Positions 30,141-40,089 are shown, counted from the stretch's first letter. The stretch is 64,000 bases of DNA from Acidobacteriota bacterium (GCA_016213735.1 JACQZU010000026.1:1-64000), one strand, 5' to 3'. Notes: a model not told the origin generated them from the sequence alone. Numbers and translations: made by a program.

Positions 30141-33138
30141 GCACCCGATTCCATCCCCTGATACCCAGGAAGACCTTCCGCGCTTCTGGCGGACCCTGGA
30201 AGAGCGGCACGAAACCCCGGAAGCCCGGCGTCTCGCAGAGGACGAGTTCCTCCCGGCGGCCCTGGATCCCGCGGACCCGCCCCCCAGCGGCATCTCCCGT
30301 CGAAATTTCCTGGGCCTGGTGGGTGCCGCCACCGCGGTGGCGGCCTCCACCGCGTGCGACCGCCCCCAGGGAAAGGTGGTTCCCTACACGAGGCGCCCCT
30401 CCGAGATCATCCCCGGGGTCGCCAACCACTACGCCAGCACCTTCCAGGAGGGAACCCGCCTCTACCCCGTCCTCGTGAAGACCCGGGAAGGCCGGCCCAT
30501 CCACATCACCGGGAACGACGAGCACCCCGGCGTTCGGGGGAAGACCAGCCCCAGGGCCCTGGCGGAGATCATTCGCCTCTACGACCCCGACCGTCTCAAG
30601 GCGCCCCAGGCCGACGGCAAGGCCGTGGATTGGAGCGGCGCCCAGCGGCGGCTGATGGAAGGGGTCCAGGCCGCGGTGAAGGCCGGCCAGCAGACCCTGC
30701 TCCTGAGCGGCGCCGTGCTCTCTCCCACCGCGAAGAACCTGCTCGCAGACCTCAAGAAGGCCCTGCCCGGCTTTCTCCCGATCGCCTGGGAGCCGGCCGA
30801 AAGCGAATCCGCCCGAGAGGGAGGCATGGCGGCCTACGGCACGCAGGTGTCCATCCGCCCCCTCCTCGACAAGGCCCGGGTGATCCTTTCCCTGGGCGCG
30901 GACTTCCTCCAGGGCGCCGACCCCGAGGCCATCCGGGCCTTTGCCGGGCGCCGGAAGCCCGAAGGCCAGGCTCCGCCGAACCGCCTCTGGGTCCTGGAGG
31001 GTCCCATGACCCTCACCGGGAGCAACGCGGATCACCGCTGCCCCGTCAAACCCTCCCGCCTCGGGGCCATCGCCCTGGGCCTGGCCCGGGAACTCGTCGT
31101 CCGGAAAGGCCTTGCGCTTCCTGCGGGGGTTTCCATCGCGGACCTGCCTGAGGGCCGCCCCGCCGAGATTCCGGCTCCCACCTGGGAGGGTCTCTTGGCG
31201 GACCTGGCCTCCGCGAAGAAGGAGGCCCTGGTGCTGTGCGGGCCGGAAATGCCCGCCGCTTCCCACGCCGCGGTCCACCTGCTGAACGCGATGCTCGGCA
31301 GCGAGGCCCTCGAAATCCGGAGGCAGGATCCCCTGGCCGGCCGGAAGGAGATCCGCGCGGCCCTCGAGGCCATGAAGGCGGGCCGGGTGGGCGCCCTGAT
31401 CCTCTGGGGGGTCAATCCCGCCTACGCCCTGGGGGACAGGGACGCATGGTCCGCCGCGGCGGCCAAGGTCCCTTTCAGGGCCTGGATCGGCCAGATCCCC
31501 GACGAGAGTGCGGCGACCTGCCAACTGCTCCTGCCCGAGAACCACTGGCTGGAGTCCTGGAACGATTTCGGCCCCGAGGAGCTCTCGACCCTTCAGCAGC
31601 CTGCGGTGGCGCCCCTCTACGACACCCGCCAGGGAGAGGACATTCTCCTCGGTTTGTTGCGCCCCGGGGGGGGCGGGGACACGGTGCCCGCGGACTACCA
31701 CCAGCTGGTCCGGGACCGCTGGAGGCGCGAGTGCCATCCCGCGGGCAGTCCCGTGCCCTTCGACCGTTTCTTCGAAGCGGCCCTCCACGACGGGGTGCTG
31801 CGAGGGAAGGCGTCCCCGGCGGCCGCCATGCCCCTCCTGGGCTCCGCGGCCGTGCAGGCCGCCAAGGGGGCCCCCGCCGGCGGGGGCGACTTCGAGCTCG
31901 TCCTGGCCCCCGGCTGCCACGTCCACGACGGCCGCTACGCCAACAGCGGCTGGCTCCAGGAGTGCCCGGACCCCGTCACCAAGACCACCTGGGGCAACCC
32001 TCTGTCCCTGGCCGTGTCCGACGCCCGGCGCCTGGGCCTGAAGGACGGAGACGTGGCCACCCTCAGCGTCGCCGGGAGGAGCCTGCGGGTCCCGGTGGTG
32101 CTCCAGCCCGGCCAGGCCAGCGGGGTGCTCAGCCTGGCCCTGGGCTATGGCCGGGAGACGGGTTCCACGGCCCGGGGCGTGGGGGTGAACGCCTTCCCTC
32201 TCCTCGGTCCCGACGCCGCCAGCCCCAACCTCCGGACCGGCGCCAAGCTGGAATCCACGGGGAAGCACGTCGAGCTGGCCCGCACCCAGGCCCACTTCCG
32301 CCTGGACGGACGGGACATCGTCCGCTCCCAGACCTTCGCGGACCTGGCCCACGGCGGGGAGCACAAGGGCCACCACGTGGAGCTGCACACGCTCTATCCG
32401 GACCAGGAGTTCCCCGACCACAAGTGGGGCATGGTCATCGACCTCAATGCCTGCGTGGGCTGCAGCGGGTGCGTCCTGGCCTGCCAGTCGGAGAACAACA
32501 TTCCCGTGGTGGGCCCCGAGCAGGTGGCCAAGGGCCGGGAAATGCACTGGATCCGCATCGACCGCTACTACGAAGGGGACGAGGAGAATCCCAGCGGCAC
32601 GGTTCACCAGCCCATGCTCTGCCAGCACTGCGACCACGCCCCCTGCGAGAACGTCTGCCCGGTCAACGCCACCAACCACAGCCCGGACGGCCTCAACCAG
32701 ATGGCCTACAACCGCTGCGTGGGCACCCGCTACTGCGCCAACAACTGCCCCTACAAGGTGCGCCGCTTCAACTTCCTTGAGTACACGGCGGACAAGACCG
32801 AGCCCGAGAGCCTGGCCTACAACCCCGAGGTCACCGTGCGGCCGCGGGGCGTGATGGAGAAGTGCACCTTCTGCGTGCAGCGCATCCAGGACGGGAAGGT
32901 CCGGGCCAAGGGCGAGGACCGGCCCCTGAGGGACGGTGAGATCGTGCCGGCCTGCGCCGCCGGCTGTCCCGCCGAGGCCATCGTCTTCGGCGACCTCAAG
33001 GACCCCAAGAGCCGGGTGTCCCGTCTGGCCGCGGACCGGCGCGGCTACAAGGTGCTCGAGGAACTGGGCGCCCGCCCCGCCATCACCTACCTCGCCGATC
33101 TCCGCAACCCCGCCCAGGGAGGCCACCATGCAGGTTGA
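30133..33138 (+). CDS. actB: Alternative complex III subunit ActB (molybdopterin-oxidoreductase-like plus Fe-S domain)
   Basis: Large periplasmic iron-sulfur subunit of alternative complex III, 1001 residues. A twin-arginine motif SRRNFLGLVG near residue 56 begins a Tat-type signal. Residues about 90-740 resemble molybdopterin oxidoreductase chains, but ActB proteins do not bind the cofactor. The C-terminal ferredoxin part (residues about 765-980) carries the cysteines of several Fe-S clusters: ACVGCSGCVLAC, CQHCDHAPCENVCP, CVGTRYCANNCP, CTFCVQRI and CAAGCPAEA. The fused B1-B2 arrangement is normal for ActB. The start codon is GTG; its end overlaps actC by 11 bases. Confidence 0.95.
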   Translation: MAEHPIPSPDTQEDLPRFWRTLEERHETPEARRLAEDEFLPAALDPADPPPSGISRRNFLGLVGAATAVAASTACDRPQGKVVPYTRRPSEIIPGVANHYASTFQEGTRLYPVLVKTREGRPIHITGNDEHPGVRGKTSPRALAEIIRLYDPDRLKAPQADGKAVDWSGAQRRLMEGVQAAVKAGQQTLLLSGAVLSPTAKNLLADLKKALPGFLPIAWEPAESESAREGGMAAYGTQVSIRPLLDKARVILSLGADFLQGADPEAIRAFAGRRKPEGQAPPNRLWVLEGPMTLTGSNADHRCPVKPSRLGAIALGLARELVVRKGLALPAGVSIADLPEGRPAEIPAPTWEGLLADLASAKKEALVLCGPEMPAASHAAVHLLNAMLGSEALEIRRQDPLAGRKEIRAALEAMKAGRVGALILWGVNPAYALGDRDAWSAAAAKVPFRAWIGQIPDESAATCQLLLPENHWLESWNDFGPEELSTLQQPAVAPLYDTRQGEDILLGLLRPGGGGDTVPADYHQLVRDRWRRECHPAGSPVPFDRFFEAALHDGVLRGKASPAAAMPLLGSAAVQAAKGAPAGGGDFELVLAPGCHVHDGRYANSGWLQECPDPVTKTTWGNPLSLAVSDARRLGLKDGDVATLSVAGRSLRVPVVLQPGQASGVLSLALGYGRETGSTARGVGVNAFPLLGPDAASPNLRTGAKLESTGKHVELARTQAHFRLDGRDIVRSQTFADLAHGGEHKGHHVELHTLYPDQEFPDHKWGMVIDLNACVGCSGCVLACQSENNIPVVGPEQVAKGREMHWIRIDRYYEGDEENPSGTVHQPMLCQHCDHAPCENVCPVNATNHSPDGLNQMAYNRCVGTRYCANNCPYKVRRFNFLEYTADKTEPESLAYNPEVTVRPRGVMEKCTFCVQRIQDGKVRAKGEDRPLRDGEIVPACAAGCPAEAIVFGDLKDPKSRVSRLAADRRGYKVLEELGARPAITYLADLRNPAQGGHHAG

Positions 33139-34528
33139 TGCCGCCACCCTTCCCGGGGATCTGCCGGAGCGCCTGCGGGAACCCGCCCTCACGGAAGGCC
33201 TGGTCACCGCCGGGGGCCTGGACGACCAGGTCCTGGCCTTCCCCGAGACCCGGCCACCGAAACAGTGGTACATCGCCCTGGCCATCACCCTCTCGGCCCT
33301 GGGCATCGGCCTGGGCTGCATCGGCTACACCTTTTTCAAGGGCATCGGCGCCTGGGGAAACAACAGCCCTGTCTTCTGGGCCTTCGACATCATCAACTTC
33401 GTCTTCTGGATCGGCATCGGCCACGCGGGGACCCTCATCTCGGCCATCCTCTTCCTGTTCCGCAAGCGGTGGCGCAACGCCATCGCCCGCTTCGCCGAGG
33501 CCATGACGATCTTCGCGGTGCTGTGCGCCGTGATCTTCCCCCTCATCCACGTGGGCAGGCCGTGGCTCGCCTTCTGGCTCTTTCCCTATCCCAACCAGCG
33601 GGCGATCTGGACGAACTTCCGGTCCCCCCTGCTCTGGGACGTCTTCGCCGTGAACACCTACTTCTCAGTGTCGGCCATGTTCTGGTACCTGGGCCTCATC
33701 CCAGACATCGCCTCCATGCGCGACCGCACCACCAGCAAGGTCCGGAAGGTGATCTACACCGCCCTCAGCCTGGGCTGGCGGGGAGCGGCCTCCCACTGGC
33801 GGCACTACGAGAAGGCCTACCTCCTCCTGGCGGGCCTGGCCACGGGCCTGGTGCTCTCGGTCCACTCGGTGGTGTCCTTCGACTTCGCCACCTCCGTGGT
33901 GCCCGGCTGGCACATGACCATCTTCCCTCCCTACTTCGTGGCCGGCGCCATCTTCGCCGGCTTCGCCATGGTGGTGATCGTGATGGTGGTCGTGCGCGAA
34001 TCCATGCAGCTCAAGAACCTCATCACCACCCGCCACCTCGAGGTGATGAACAAGGTGATCCTCGGCATGGCCTGTCTCATGGGCTACTCCTACTTCATGG
34101 AGGGCTTCACCGCCTGGTACTCCATGAACGAATACCTCCACCACGGTTTCAAGAACATCATCAGCGGCACCTACGGCTGGGCCGGGTGGCTCACCATCTC
34201 GTGCAACATCCTGATTCCCCAACTGCTCTGGTTCCGCCGCTGCCGCACCAGCTACTTCTGGATGATCCTCGTGGCCATCGCCGTGACCGTGGGGATGTGG
34301 TTCGAGCGCTTCGTCATCATCGTCATCAGCCTCCACCAGGATTTCCTGCCCTCCGCCTGGCGCGTCTACAAGCCCACGGTCTACGACTTCGGCATCCTCC
34401 TGGGGACCTTCGGACTCTTCTTCACCCTGGTGCTGATCTTCGCCCGGGTGCTGCCGGTGATCGCCACCACCGAGGTCAAGGGGATCCTGCCGGGTGCCCA
34501 GCCCGAGCACGGAGGCCACCATGGCTGA
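33128..34528 (+). CDS. actC: Alternative complex III membrane subunit ActC (NrfD-like)
   Basis: Quinol-binding integral membrane subunit of the NrfD/PsrC family, 466 residues with about ten hydrophobic helices. Segments typical of ActC are FWIGIGHAGTLISAILFLFR, FPLIHVGRPWLAFWLFPYPN, SVHSVVSFDFATSVVPGWH, and GYSYFMEGFTAWYS near residue 320. The conserved His and Asp in these stretches are proposed to take part in quinol oxidation and proton transfer. The start at 33128 was chosen because the N terminus then matches the family and overlaps actB by only 11 bases; GGAGG is seven bases upstream. Confidence 0.95.
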   Translation: MQVDAATLPGDLPERLREPALTEGLVTAGGLDDQVLAFPETRPPKQWYIALAITLSALGIGLGCIGYTFFKGIGAWGNNSPVFWAFDIINFVFWIGIGHAGTLISAILFLFRKRWRNAIARFAEAMTIFAVLCAVIFPLIHVGRPWLAFWLFPYPNQRAIWTNFRSPLLWDVFAVNTYFSVSAMFWYLGLIPDIASMRDRTTSKVRKVIYTALSLGWRGAASHWRHYEKAYLLLAGLATGLVLSVHSVVSFDFATSVVPGWHMTIFPPYFVAGAIFAGFAMVVIVMVVVRESMQLKNLITTRHLEVMNKVILGMACLMGYSYFMEGFTAWYSMNEYLHHGFKNIISGTYGWAGWLTISCNILIPQLLWFRRCRTSYFWMILVAIAVTVGMWFERFVIIVISLHQDFLPSAWRVYKPTVYDFGILLGTFGLFFTLVLIFARVLPVIATTEVKGILPGAQPEHGGHHG

Positions 34529-35663
34529 GACCTTCGCCGTCCTGGGGCTCTTCGACAGCGCCGACGCCCTGGCCAAGGCCATTCCGGGCGTGCGGGACCG
34601 GAAACTGGGGCGCCTGGAGGCCTACACGCCCTACCCGATCCACGGCATCGACGAGGCCCTCGGTCTTCGCCGCAGCCCCCTCGGGGGCATGGTCCTGGTC
34701 ATGGGGATCCTGGGGGCCCTCACCGCCTTCGGCTTCCAGTACTGGATCAGCGCGGTGGACTACCCCATCGTCACCGGCGGCAAGGCGCCGTGGTCCTGGG
34801 AGGCCTTCATCCCCATCATGTTCGAGGTGACGGTGCTCTTCGCCACCTTCACCGCGGGCCTGGGGATGCTCTTCCTGCTGAACAAGCTTCCCTTCTTCGG
34901 CCACCCCGTCCTCCAGTCCAAGGCCATCTCCGCCATCACCCGGGACCGCTTCGCCCTGGCCCTGGAGGCCGAGGGCGCGACGCTGGACCCGGCCGCCTGC
35001 GAGGCCGCCCTGCGGGCCGCGGGGGCCCGGGAGATCGAGGTGGTGCCGGCTCCCGAACGGGCCCCCTTCGTCACCAGCGACTTCGTCCTGCGCTCCCTGG
35101 GAGGCATCTTCCTCGCCTGCGCCGGGGCCGGGGTCCTCATGTACTGGGCCGTGAAACTCTTCCCCGTGCTGCCCCCCATGAGCTACATGCAGAACCAGCC
35201 CCGCCTGAACGCCTTCAAGCCCAGCGCCTTCTTCAAGGACGGCTTCGGCATGAGGGCCCCCGCGCCCGGCACCGTGGCCCGGGGCCACCTGCCCCTGGGC
35301 GCAGCCACCCAGGAGGAGGCCGCGGGGCTGGCCAACCCGCTGCCCCGGACCCGCGAGGTCTTCGAGATGGGCAAGGCCGCCTATCACAACCGTTGCGAGG
35401 TCTGCCACGGAGCCCTCGGGAAGGGCCAGGGCAGCCTCACCGCCGCCTACGGGGCCAAGCCGGCCAACCTCCAGGCCCAGCAGTTCCGGGATTATCCGGA
35501 CGGCAAGATCTACTGGGCGGTGACCAAGGGCAAGAACCAGATGCCCGCCCACGACGCGGACCTCTCGGAAACCCAGCGCTGGGCGGTCGTTCACTACGTG
35601 CGGGCCCTGCAGCGGGCCCAGAACGCCACGGACGCGGACCTTCAGCAGGCGGTGCGGCGATGA
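34521..35663 (+). CDS. Fused alternative complex III subunits ActD-ActE
   Basis: A 380-residue protein joining two subunits that are separate genes in many organisms. Residues 1-180 are ActD-like (DUF3341): ETFAVLGLFDSADALAKAI, YTPYPIHGIDEAL, and two membrane helices with FQYWISAVDYPIVTGGK. After a third membrane stretch near residue 205, residues about 230-370 are ActE-like, a monoheme cytochrome c with the heme site CEVCH and the distal Met in KNQMPAHDADLSE. Fusion should tether the cytochrome to the complex. It overlaps actC by eight and actF by four bases. Confidence 0.92.
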   Translation: MAETFAVLGLFDSADALAKAIPGVRDRKLGRLEAYTPYPIHGIDEALGLRRSPLGGMVLVMGILGALTAFGFQYWISAVDYPIVTGGKAPWSWEAFIPIMFEVTVLFATFTAGLGMLFLLNKLPFFGHPVLQSKAISAITRDRFALALEAEGATLDPAACEAALRAAGAREIEVVPAPERAPFVTSDFVLRSLGGIFLACAGAGVLMYWAVKLFPVLPPMSYMQNQPRLNAFKPSAFFKDGFGMRAPAPGTVARGHLPLGAATQEEAAGLANPLPRTREVFEMGKAAYHNRCEVCHGALGKGQGSLTAAYGAKPANLQAQQFRDYPDGKIYWAVTKGKNQMPAHDADLSETQRWAVVHYVRALQRAQNATDADLQQAVRR

Positions 35664-36811
35664 GCGGGAAGCAGACCTCCCCTTCCCCGGCCCTGTGGGG
35701 CGCCTTCCTCCTGGGCGGCGCCGGCGTGCTGGCGGCCTTCGCCCTCGTCCCCCGGGAGCGCTTCTGGGCCAACTGGGTGCTGTGGTTCGTCCTCATGGCG
35801 ACCCTGGGATTCGGCTCCCTCTTCATCGTGGCCCTGGAGCACCTGGTGAACGCCCGCTGGAGCGTCGCCATCCGCAGGATCCCGGAACGGATCGCCACCC
35901 TTCTGATCCCCGTGGTGCCCGTGGGCCTGGTGGCCCTCGGAGCGGTCCCCGTGCTCTACCCCGGGGCCCGGCCCGAGGCCGCGCACCACAAGATCCTGGC
36001 CGGGAAGGCCTTCTGGCTGGGCACCCCCTTCTTCTCGGCCCGCACGGTGATCGCCCTGGCCCTCGGCCTCCTGGGGCTCTACCTGCTGGTCCGGGGTTCC
36101 CTGGCCCAGGACCAGAGCCGGGATCCCGCCTTCAACCTCCGGGCCCGGAAATTCGCCCCCGCCTACATGGCGATCTTCGCCCTGGTCACCACCCTTCTGG
36201 CCTTCGACTGGATCTCCGGCCTGACCCCCGAGTGGTACAGCGACATCTTCGGGGTGTACCTCTTCGCCGGCTCCTTCCTCTGCGCCCTCTCGGTGAGCTC
36301 CCTCTGGATCCTCAGCCTCAAGGGGGAGGGACGCCTGGAAGGGGTGCGGGGCGACCACCTGTACAACCTGGGGGGCTTCATCTTCGCCTTCACGGTTTTC
36401 TGGGCCTACATCGGCTTCGCCCAGTACATGCTCATGTGGTACGCCAACATGCCCGAAGAGGTGATTTGGTACAAGATACGCCTCCAGGGCGCCTGGCACG
36501 TGCTGACCGTCCTCCTCGCCGCGGTCCACTTCGTGATCCCCTTCTTCCTTCTGGTCACCCGGGACGCCAAGGGAGAGCCTAAGAACCTGCGCCGGGCGGC
36601 GGTCCTCATGCTGGGGGCGCACCTGCTGGACATGTACTGGCTGGTCTTCCCCAACCTCGGGGGGCGCCCCCTCTTCTCATGGCCCGAGCTGAGCTTCGCC
36701 CTCTGCTTTGGAGGGGGCAGCCTCCTCTGGATGCGCGCCTCCATGAGCCGGGGCGAGGACATGCCCGTGGGTGATCCCTTCCTGCGGGAAGGGCTGGAGT
36801 TCCGCCTATGA
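35660..36811 (+). CDS. actF: Alternative complex III membrane subunit ActF
   Basis: Second large membrane subunit, structurally related to ActC, 383 residues with about ten hydrophobic helices. Recognised segments are WVLWFVLMATLGFGSLFIVA near the N terminus, FDWISGLTPEWYSDIFGVYL, FTVFWAYIGFAQYMLMWYAN and HLLDMYWLVFPNLG. The ATG overlaps the actD-actE stop (ATGA), and the last four bases overlap the next cytochrome gene. Assignment rests on the family pattern and the position after ActE. Confidence 0.93.
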   Translation: MSGKQTSPSPALWGAFLLGGAGVLAAFALVPRERFWANWVLWFVLMATLGFGSLFIVALEHLVNARWSVAIRRIPERIATLLIPVVPVGLVALGAVPVLYPGARPEAAHHKILAGKAFWLGTPFFSARTVIALALGLLGLYLLVRGSLAQDQSRDPAFNLRARKFAPAYMAIFALVTTLLAFDWISGLTPEWYSDIFGVYLFAGSFLCALSVSSLWILSLKGEGRLEGVRGDHLYNLGGFIFAFTVFWAYIGFAQYMLMWYANMPEEVIWYKIRLQGAWHVLTVLLAAVHFVIPFFLLVTRDAKGEPKNLRRAAVLMLGAHLLDMYWLVFPNLGGRPLFSWPELSFALCFGGGSLLWMRASMSRGEDMPVGDPFLREGLEFRL

Positions 36812-37695
36812 AGCTGGAACAGTACGTCTCCCCCGCCGAGTTCCGCCGCCTCATGTCCGCCCTGGCGGCGGTGGCGGGCTTCATCGCCATCAACGCCTTC
36901 TTCGGCTTCCTCGTGGTGCCGGGCATCCGGAACGCCAACCATCCGGCGCCGGAGGCCCTGGTCGCCGCGCCCCAGGGGGAGACGGGCTGGCTGGACCCCA
37001 CGGACTACCCGGCGGCGGCCAAGGAATTCATCCCCCCCATCGATCCCCAGACCGTCATGACCCCCAATCCCGCCTTGATGGAACGGGGAAGGGCCGTCTA
37101 CGAAAAGACCTGCGCCACCTGCCACGGGCCCCAGGGGAAGGGAGACGGGCCGGGCGCCACGGGGCTCAACCCCAAGCCCCGGAATTTCGCCGTCAAGGAA
37201 GGCTGGAAGGTGGGGACCCGGGTGGAGGACATCTACCGGACCCTCGAGGAAGGGATCAAGGGCAGTTCCATGGTCAGCTACAACGACCTCAGCCGCCGCG
37301 ACCGGATGGCCCTGGTCCACGTGGTCCAGTCCCTGGGGTCCTTCGACCACGGCGCCAGCGATCCCAAGGCCCGGGAGGCCCTGGAGAAGCTCTTCGCCAG
37401 CGCCGGAGAAACCATCCCCAACCGCATCCCCGTGAAGGCGGCCCTGGGCAGGCTCGAGGGGGAATTCCTGGCCCCGCCAGCCTTGCCCCTGGAGCGTCCG
37501 GAGGTGGGCAGGGCCGTGCGGGACGCCCGCCGGGCGGCCCAGACCCTCGCCGCCATCCCCGGATGGAAGGACAGCGACCTGGCCCTGGCCAAGGGGGTGC
37601 TTCCCGACCTCCCCGCCAACGGCTTCGCCCCCGCGGTGGCCACCTACAGTCCCGAGGAGTGGAAGCAGCTCCGTTCGGCCCTGGCGGGCCGCTGA
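36808..37695 (+). CDS. Membrane-anchored monoheme cytochrome c of the act-cta operon
   Basis: A 295-residue protein with an N-terminal membrane helix (residues 19-38), one heme c site CATCH near residue 108, and a likely Met ligand in GSSMVSYNDLS. The cytochrome domain (residues 85-175) resembles ActE-type cytochromes; the 110-residue C-terminal tail has no recognised domain. As ActD-ActE already supplies a cytochrome domain, this second one may relay electrons from alternative complex III to the oxidase. It overlaps actF by four bases and is followed by the Sco gene after seven. Confidence 0.88.
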   Translation: MKLEQYVSPAEFRRLMSALAAVAGFIAINAFFGFLVVPGIRNANHPAPEALVAAPQGETGWLDPTDYPAAAKEFIPPIDPQTVMTPNPALMERGRAVYEKTCATCHGPQGKGDGPGATGLNPKPRNFAVKEGWKVGTRVEDIYRTLEEGIKGSSMVSYNDLSRRDRMALVHVVQSLGSFDHGASDPKAREALEKLFASAGETIPNRIPVKAALGRLEGEFLAPPALPLERPEVGRAVRDARRAAQTLAAIPGWKDSDLALAKGVLPDLPANGFAPAVATYSPEEWKQLRSALAGR

Positions 37696-37702
37696 GGAAC
37701 CC

Positions 37703-38473
37703 ATGAGACGCTTCGCGCGAACCCTCCTCCTCCTGGCCGCGGCCCTCCTGGCGCAGGCCCAGGACGCCGTGGGCGTGGAGGAGCGACTGGGCGCCCAGGT
37801 TCCCCTGGACCTGGTGCTGAAGGCCGAGGACGGCAGCCCGGTCAGGCTCGGGCAGCTGCTGGGCAAGCCCACCATCCTGACCCTCAACTACTTCCGCTGC
37901 GCCGGCATCTGCACCCCCCTCCTCAACGGGGTGGTGGAGGTGGTGGACCGCACCCAGGCCGTGCCGGGCACCGAATTCCAGGTGCTCACCGTCAGCTTCG
38001 ACGGCCGGGACACCCCGGAGATCGCGGCCCAGAAGCGCGCCAACTACCTGGCCGAGATCAAGCGCCCCATGCCCGCGGGGGCCTGGCGCTTCCTCACGGG
38101 ACCCGACGCCGACACCCGGGCCCTGGCCGACGCCGTGGGGTTCAAGTTCAAGCGGGAGGGGGAGGACTTCATCCACGCGGGGGTCATCGTCTTCCTCTCC
38201 CCCAACGGCCGGGTGACCCGCTACATGTACGGCACCACCTTCCTGCCCGCGGACCTCCAGATGGCCGTGGGCGAGGCCGCCCGCGGCGAGGCCAGCCCCA
38301 CCATCACGAAGCTGCTGAAGATCTGCTTCAACCAGGACCCCGCCGGCCGGGGCTACGTGTTCAGCGCGACCAAGGCCGGGGCCATCGTCGTGGTCCTCCT
38401 GGCCCTGGGGTACGTCGTCTACCTGGTCCGGCCCCGGCGGCGGACCCAGCCCCAGAGTGGAGAGAGCCCATGA
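37703..38473 (+). CDS. Sco1/SenC-type copper chaperone
   Basis: Thioredoxin-fold protein that helps place copper in the CuA site of cytochrome oxidase subunit II. It has 256 residues with a signal peptide (FARTLLLLAAALLAQAQ), the copper motif CxxxC in FRCAGICTPLLNG near residue 67, and the distal His in EDFIHAGVIVFLS near residue 157. Unlike many Sco proteins it also ends in a membrane helix (AGAIVVVLLALGYVVYLV), so it is anchored at its C terminus. The position between the act and cta genes fits the role. It overlaps ctaD by four bases. Confidence 0.93.
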   Translation: MRRFARTLLLLAAALLAQAQDAVGVEERLGAQVPLDLVLKAEDGSPVRLGQLLGKPTILTLNYFRCAGICTPLLNGVVEVVDRTQAVPGTEFQVLTVSFDGRDTPEIAAQKRANYLAEIKRPMPAGAWRFLTGPDADTRALADAVGFKFKREGEDFIHAGVIVFLSPNGRVTRYMYGTTFLPADLQMAVGEAARGEASPTITKLLKICFNQDPAGRGYVFSATKAGAIVVVLLALGYVVYLVRPRRRTQPQSGESP

Positions 38474-40089
38474 TCGTCGCGGAAGGCAGGCAGCCCAGCT
38501 ACCTCGAGGACGCCGGAGGGAAAACGGGCCTCATGGCCTGGCTGGGCACCACGGACCACAAGCGCATCGGCCTGATGTACCTCTACGCCATGGTGGCCTT
38601 CTTCTTCGTGGGGGTCGGGATCGGCCTGGTCATGCGGCTGGTGCAGCTCACCACCTTCCAGAAGCTGATCAGCGCCCAGACCTACAACGCGCTCTTCACG
38701 GTCCACGGCGTGATCATGATCTTCCTCTTCGTGATCCCGGGCCTGCCGGCGGTCTTCGGGAACTTCTTCCTGCCCATCCTGGTGGGGGCCAAGGACGTCT
38801 TCTTCCCCCGGTTGAACCTGGCCTCCTGGTACTTCTTCATGGCCGGGGCGATCCTCGCCGTGCTCTCCCTTTTCACGGGAGGCGGGGCCCCGGACACCGG
38901 GTGGAGCTTCTACGCTCCCTTCAGCATCAAGACCGGCACCAACGTGACCCTGGCGGTCTTCGCGGCCTTCGTGCTGGGATTCTCCAGCATGCTCACGGGC
39001 ATCAACTTCATCACCACCATCCACCGCATGCGGGCCCCGGGCATGACCTGGTTCAGGATGCCCCTCTTCTGCTGGGCTGCCTACGCCACCAGCTGGATCC
39101 AGATCCTGGCCACGCCCATCGTGGCCATCACCCTGGTCCTGGTCATGCTCGAGCGCCTGGTGGGGATCGGCATCTTCGACCCCGCCAAGGGCGGGGACCC
39201 CGTGCTCTACCAGCACCTCTTCTGGATCTACTCCCATCCGGCGGTCTACATCATGATCCTGCCGGCCATGGGCGCCATCTCCGAGATCCTGCCCACCTAC
39301 GCCAAGCGGCCCATCTTCGGCTACAAGGCCATCGCCTTCTCCAGCCTCAGCATCGCCGGCGTGGGCTCCCTGGTCTGGGCCCACCACATGTTCACCAGCG
39401 GCATGAGCGAGTTCGCCAACATGATCTTTTCGCTGCTCACCATGCTGGTGGCCATCCCCAGCGCCATCAAGGTCTTCAACTGGGTCAGCACCCTGTACAA
39501 AGGGAGCATCGACGTCCAGCCTGCCCTGGTCTACGCCCTCACCTTCATCTTCCTGTTCTGCATCGGCGGCCTCACCGGGGTGATGAACGGGGCCCTGGCC
39601 ATCGACGTGCACATCCACGACACCTACTTCATCGTGGGGCACTTCCACTACGTCATGTTCGGGGGCACGGGCTTCGCCTTCTTCGCCGCCCTCCTGCACT
39701 GGTTCCCCAAGATGTTCGGGAGGATGTACTCCAGGAAGGCCGTCTACGCGGCCTGGGGGCCCCTCTTCGTGGGTTTCAACATGCTGTACTTCTCCATGCT
39801 GGTGTTGGGAATGATGGGCATGCCCCGGCGCTACTACCTGCACCTGCCCCAGTACCACTTCGGCCACCAGGTGGCCACGGTGGGGTCCTGGCTCCTCGCC
39901 CTGGGCCTCCTGATGTTTTTCGGGGCCCTGCTCTGGGCGATCTTCAAGGGCGAGAAGGCCGAGGACAACCCCTGGGGCGGGGTGACGCTCGAATGGCAGG
40001 TCCCTTCGCCCCCGCCCCTCGAGAACTTCGAGGAGATCCCCACCATCGAGCACGGGCCCTACCACTTCCCCCAGGGAGGGAAAGCATGA
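38470..40089 (+). CDS. ctaD: Cytochrome c oxidase subunit I, A2 type
   Basis: Heme-copper oxidase catalytic subunit, 539 residues, about twelve membrane helices. The low-spin heme ligand is in FTVHGVIMIF, CuB ligands are in SHPAVYIMILP (His256) and AHHMFTSG, and the heme a3 and second heme a ligands are in HDTYFIVGHFHYVMFGG. The motif YSHPAVY has Tyr254-Ser255 in place of the Glu of GHPEVY, which defines the A2 subfamily of caa3-type pumps. The ctaE start overlaps its stop. Electron input should come from the cytochrome domain fused to subunit II. Confidence 0.97.
   Translation: MIVAEGRQPSYLEDAGGKTGLMAWLGTTDHKRIGLMYLYAMVAFFFVGVGIGLVMRLVQLTTFQKLISAQTYNALFTVHGVIMIFLFVIPGLPAVFGNFFLPILVGAKDVFFPRLNLASWYFFMAGAILAVLSLFTGGGAPDTGWSFYAPFSIKTGTNVTLAVFAAFVLGFSSMLTGINFITTIHRMRAPGMTWFRMPLFCWAAYATSWIQILATPIVAITLVLVMLERLVGIGIFDPAKGGDPVLYQHLFWIYSHPAVYIMILPAMGAISEILPTYAKRPIFGYKAIAFSSLSIAGVGSLVWAHHMFTSGMSEFANMIFSLLTMLVAIPSAIKVFNWVSTLYKGSIDVQPALVYALTFIFLFCIGGLTGVMNGALAIDVHIHDTYFIVGHFHYVMFGGTGFAFFAALLHWFPKMFGRMYSRKAVYAAWGPLFVGFNMLYFSMLVLGMMGMPRRYYLHLPQYHFGHQVATVGSWLLALGLLMFFGALLWAIFKGEKAEDNPWGGVTLEWQVPSPPPLENFEEIPTIEHGPYHFPQGGKA

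Noticed and set aside
30354-31151. Plus-strand frame of 265 codons in another frame within actB
   Set aside because: Pro/Arg/Gly-rich shadow of the actB coding frame without a start signal or domain.
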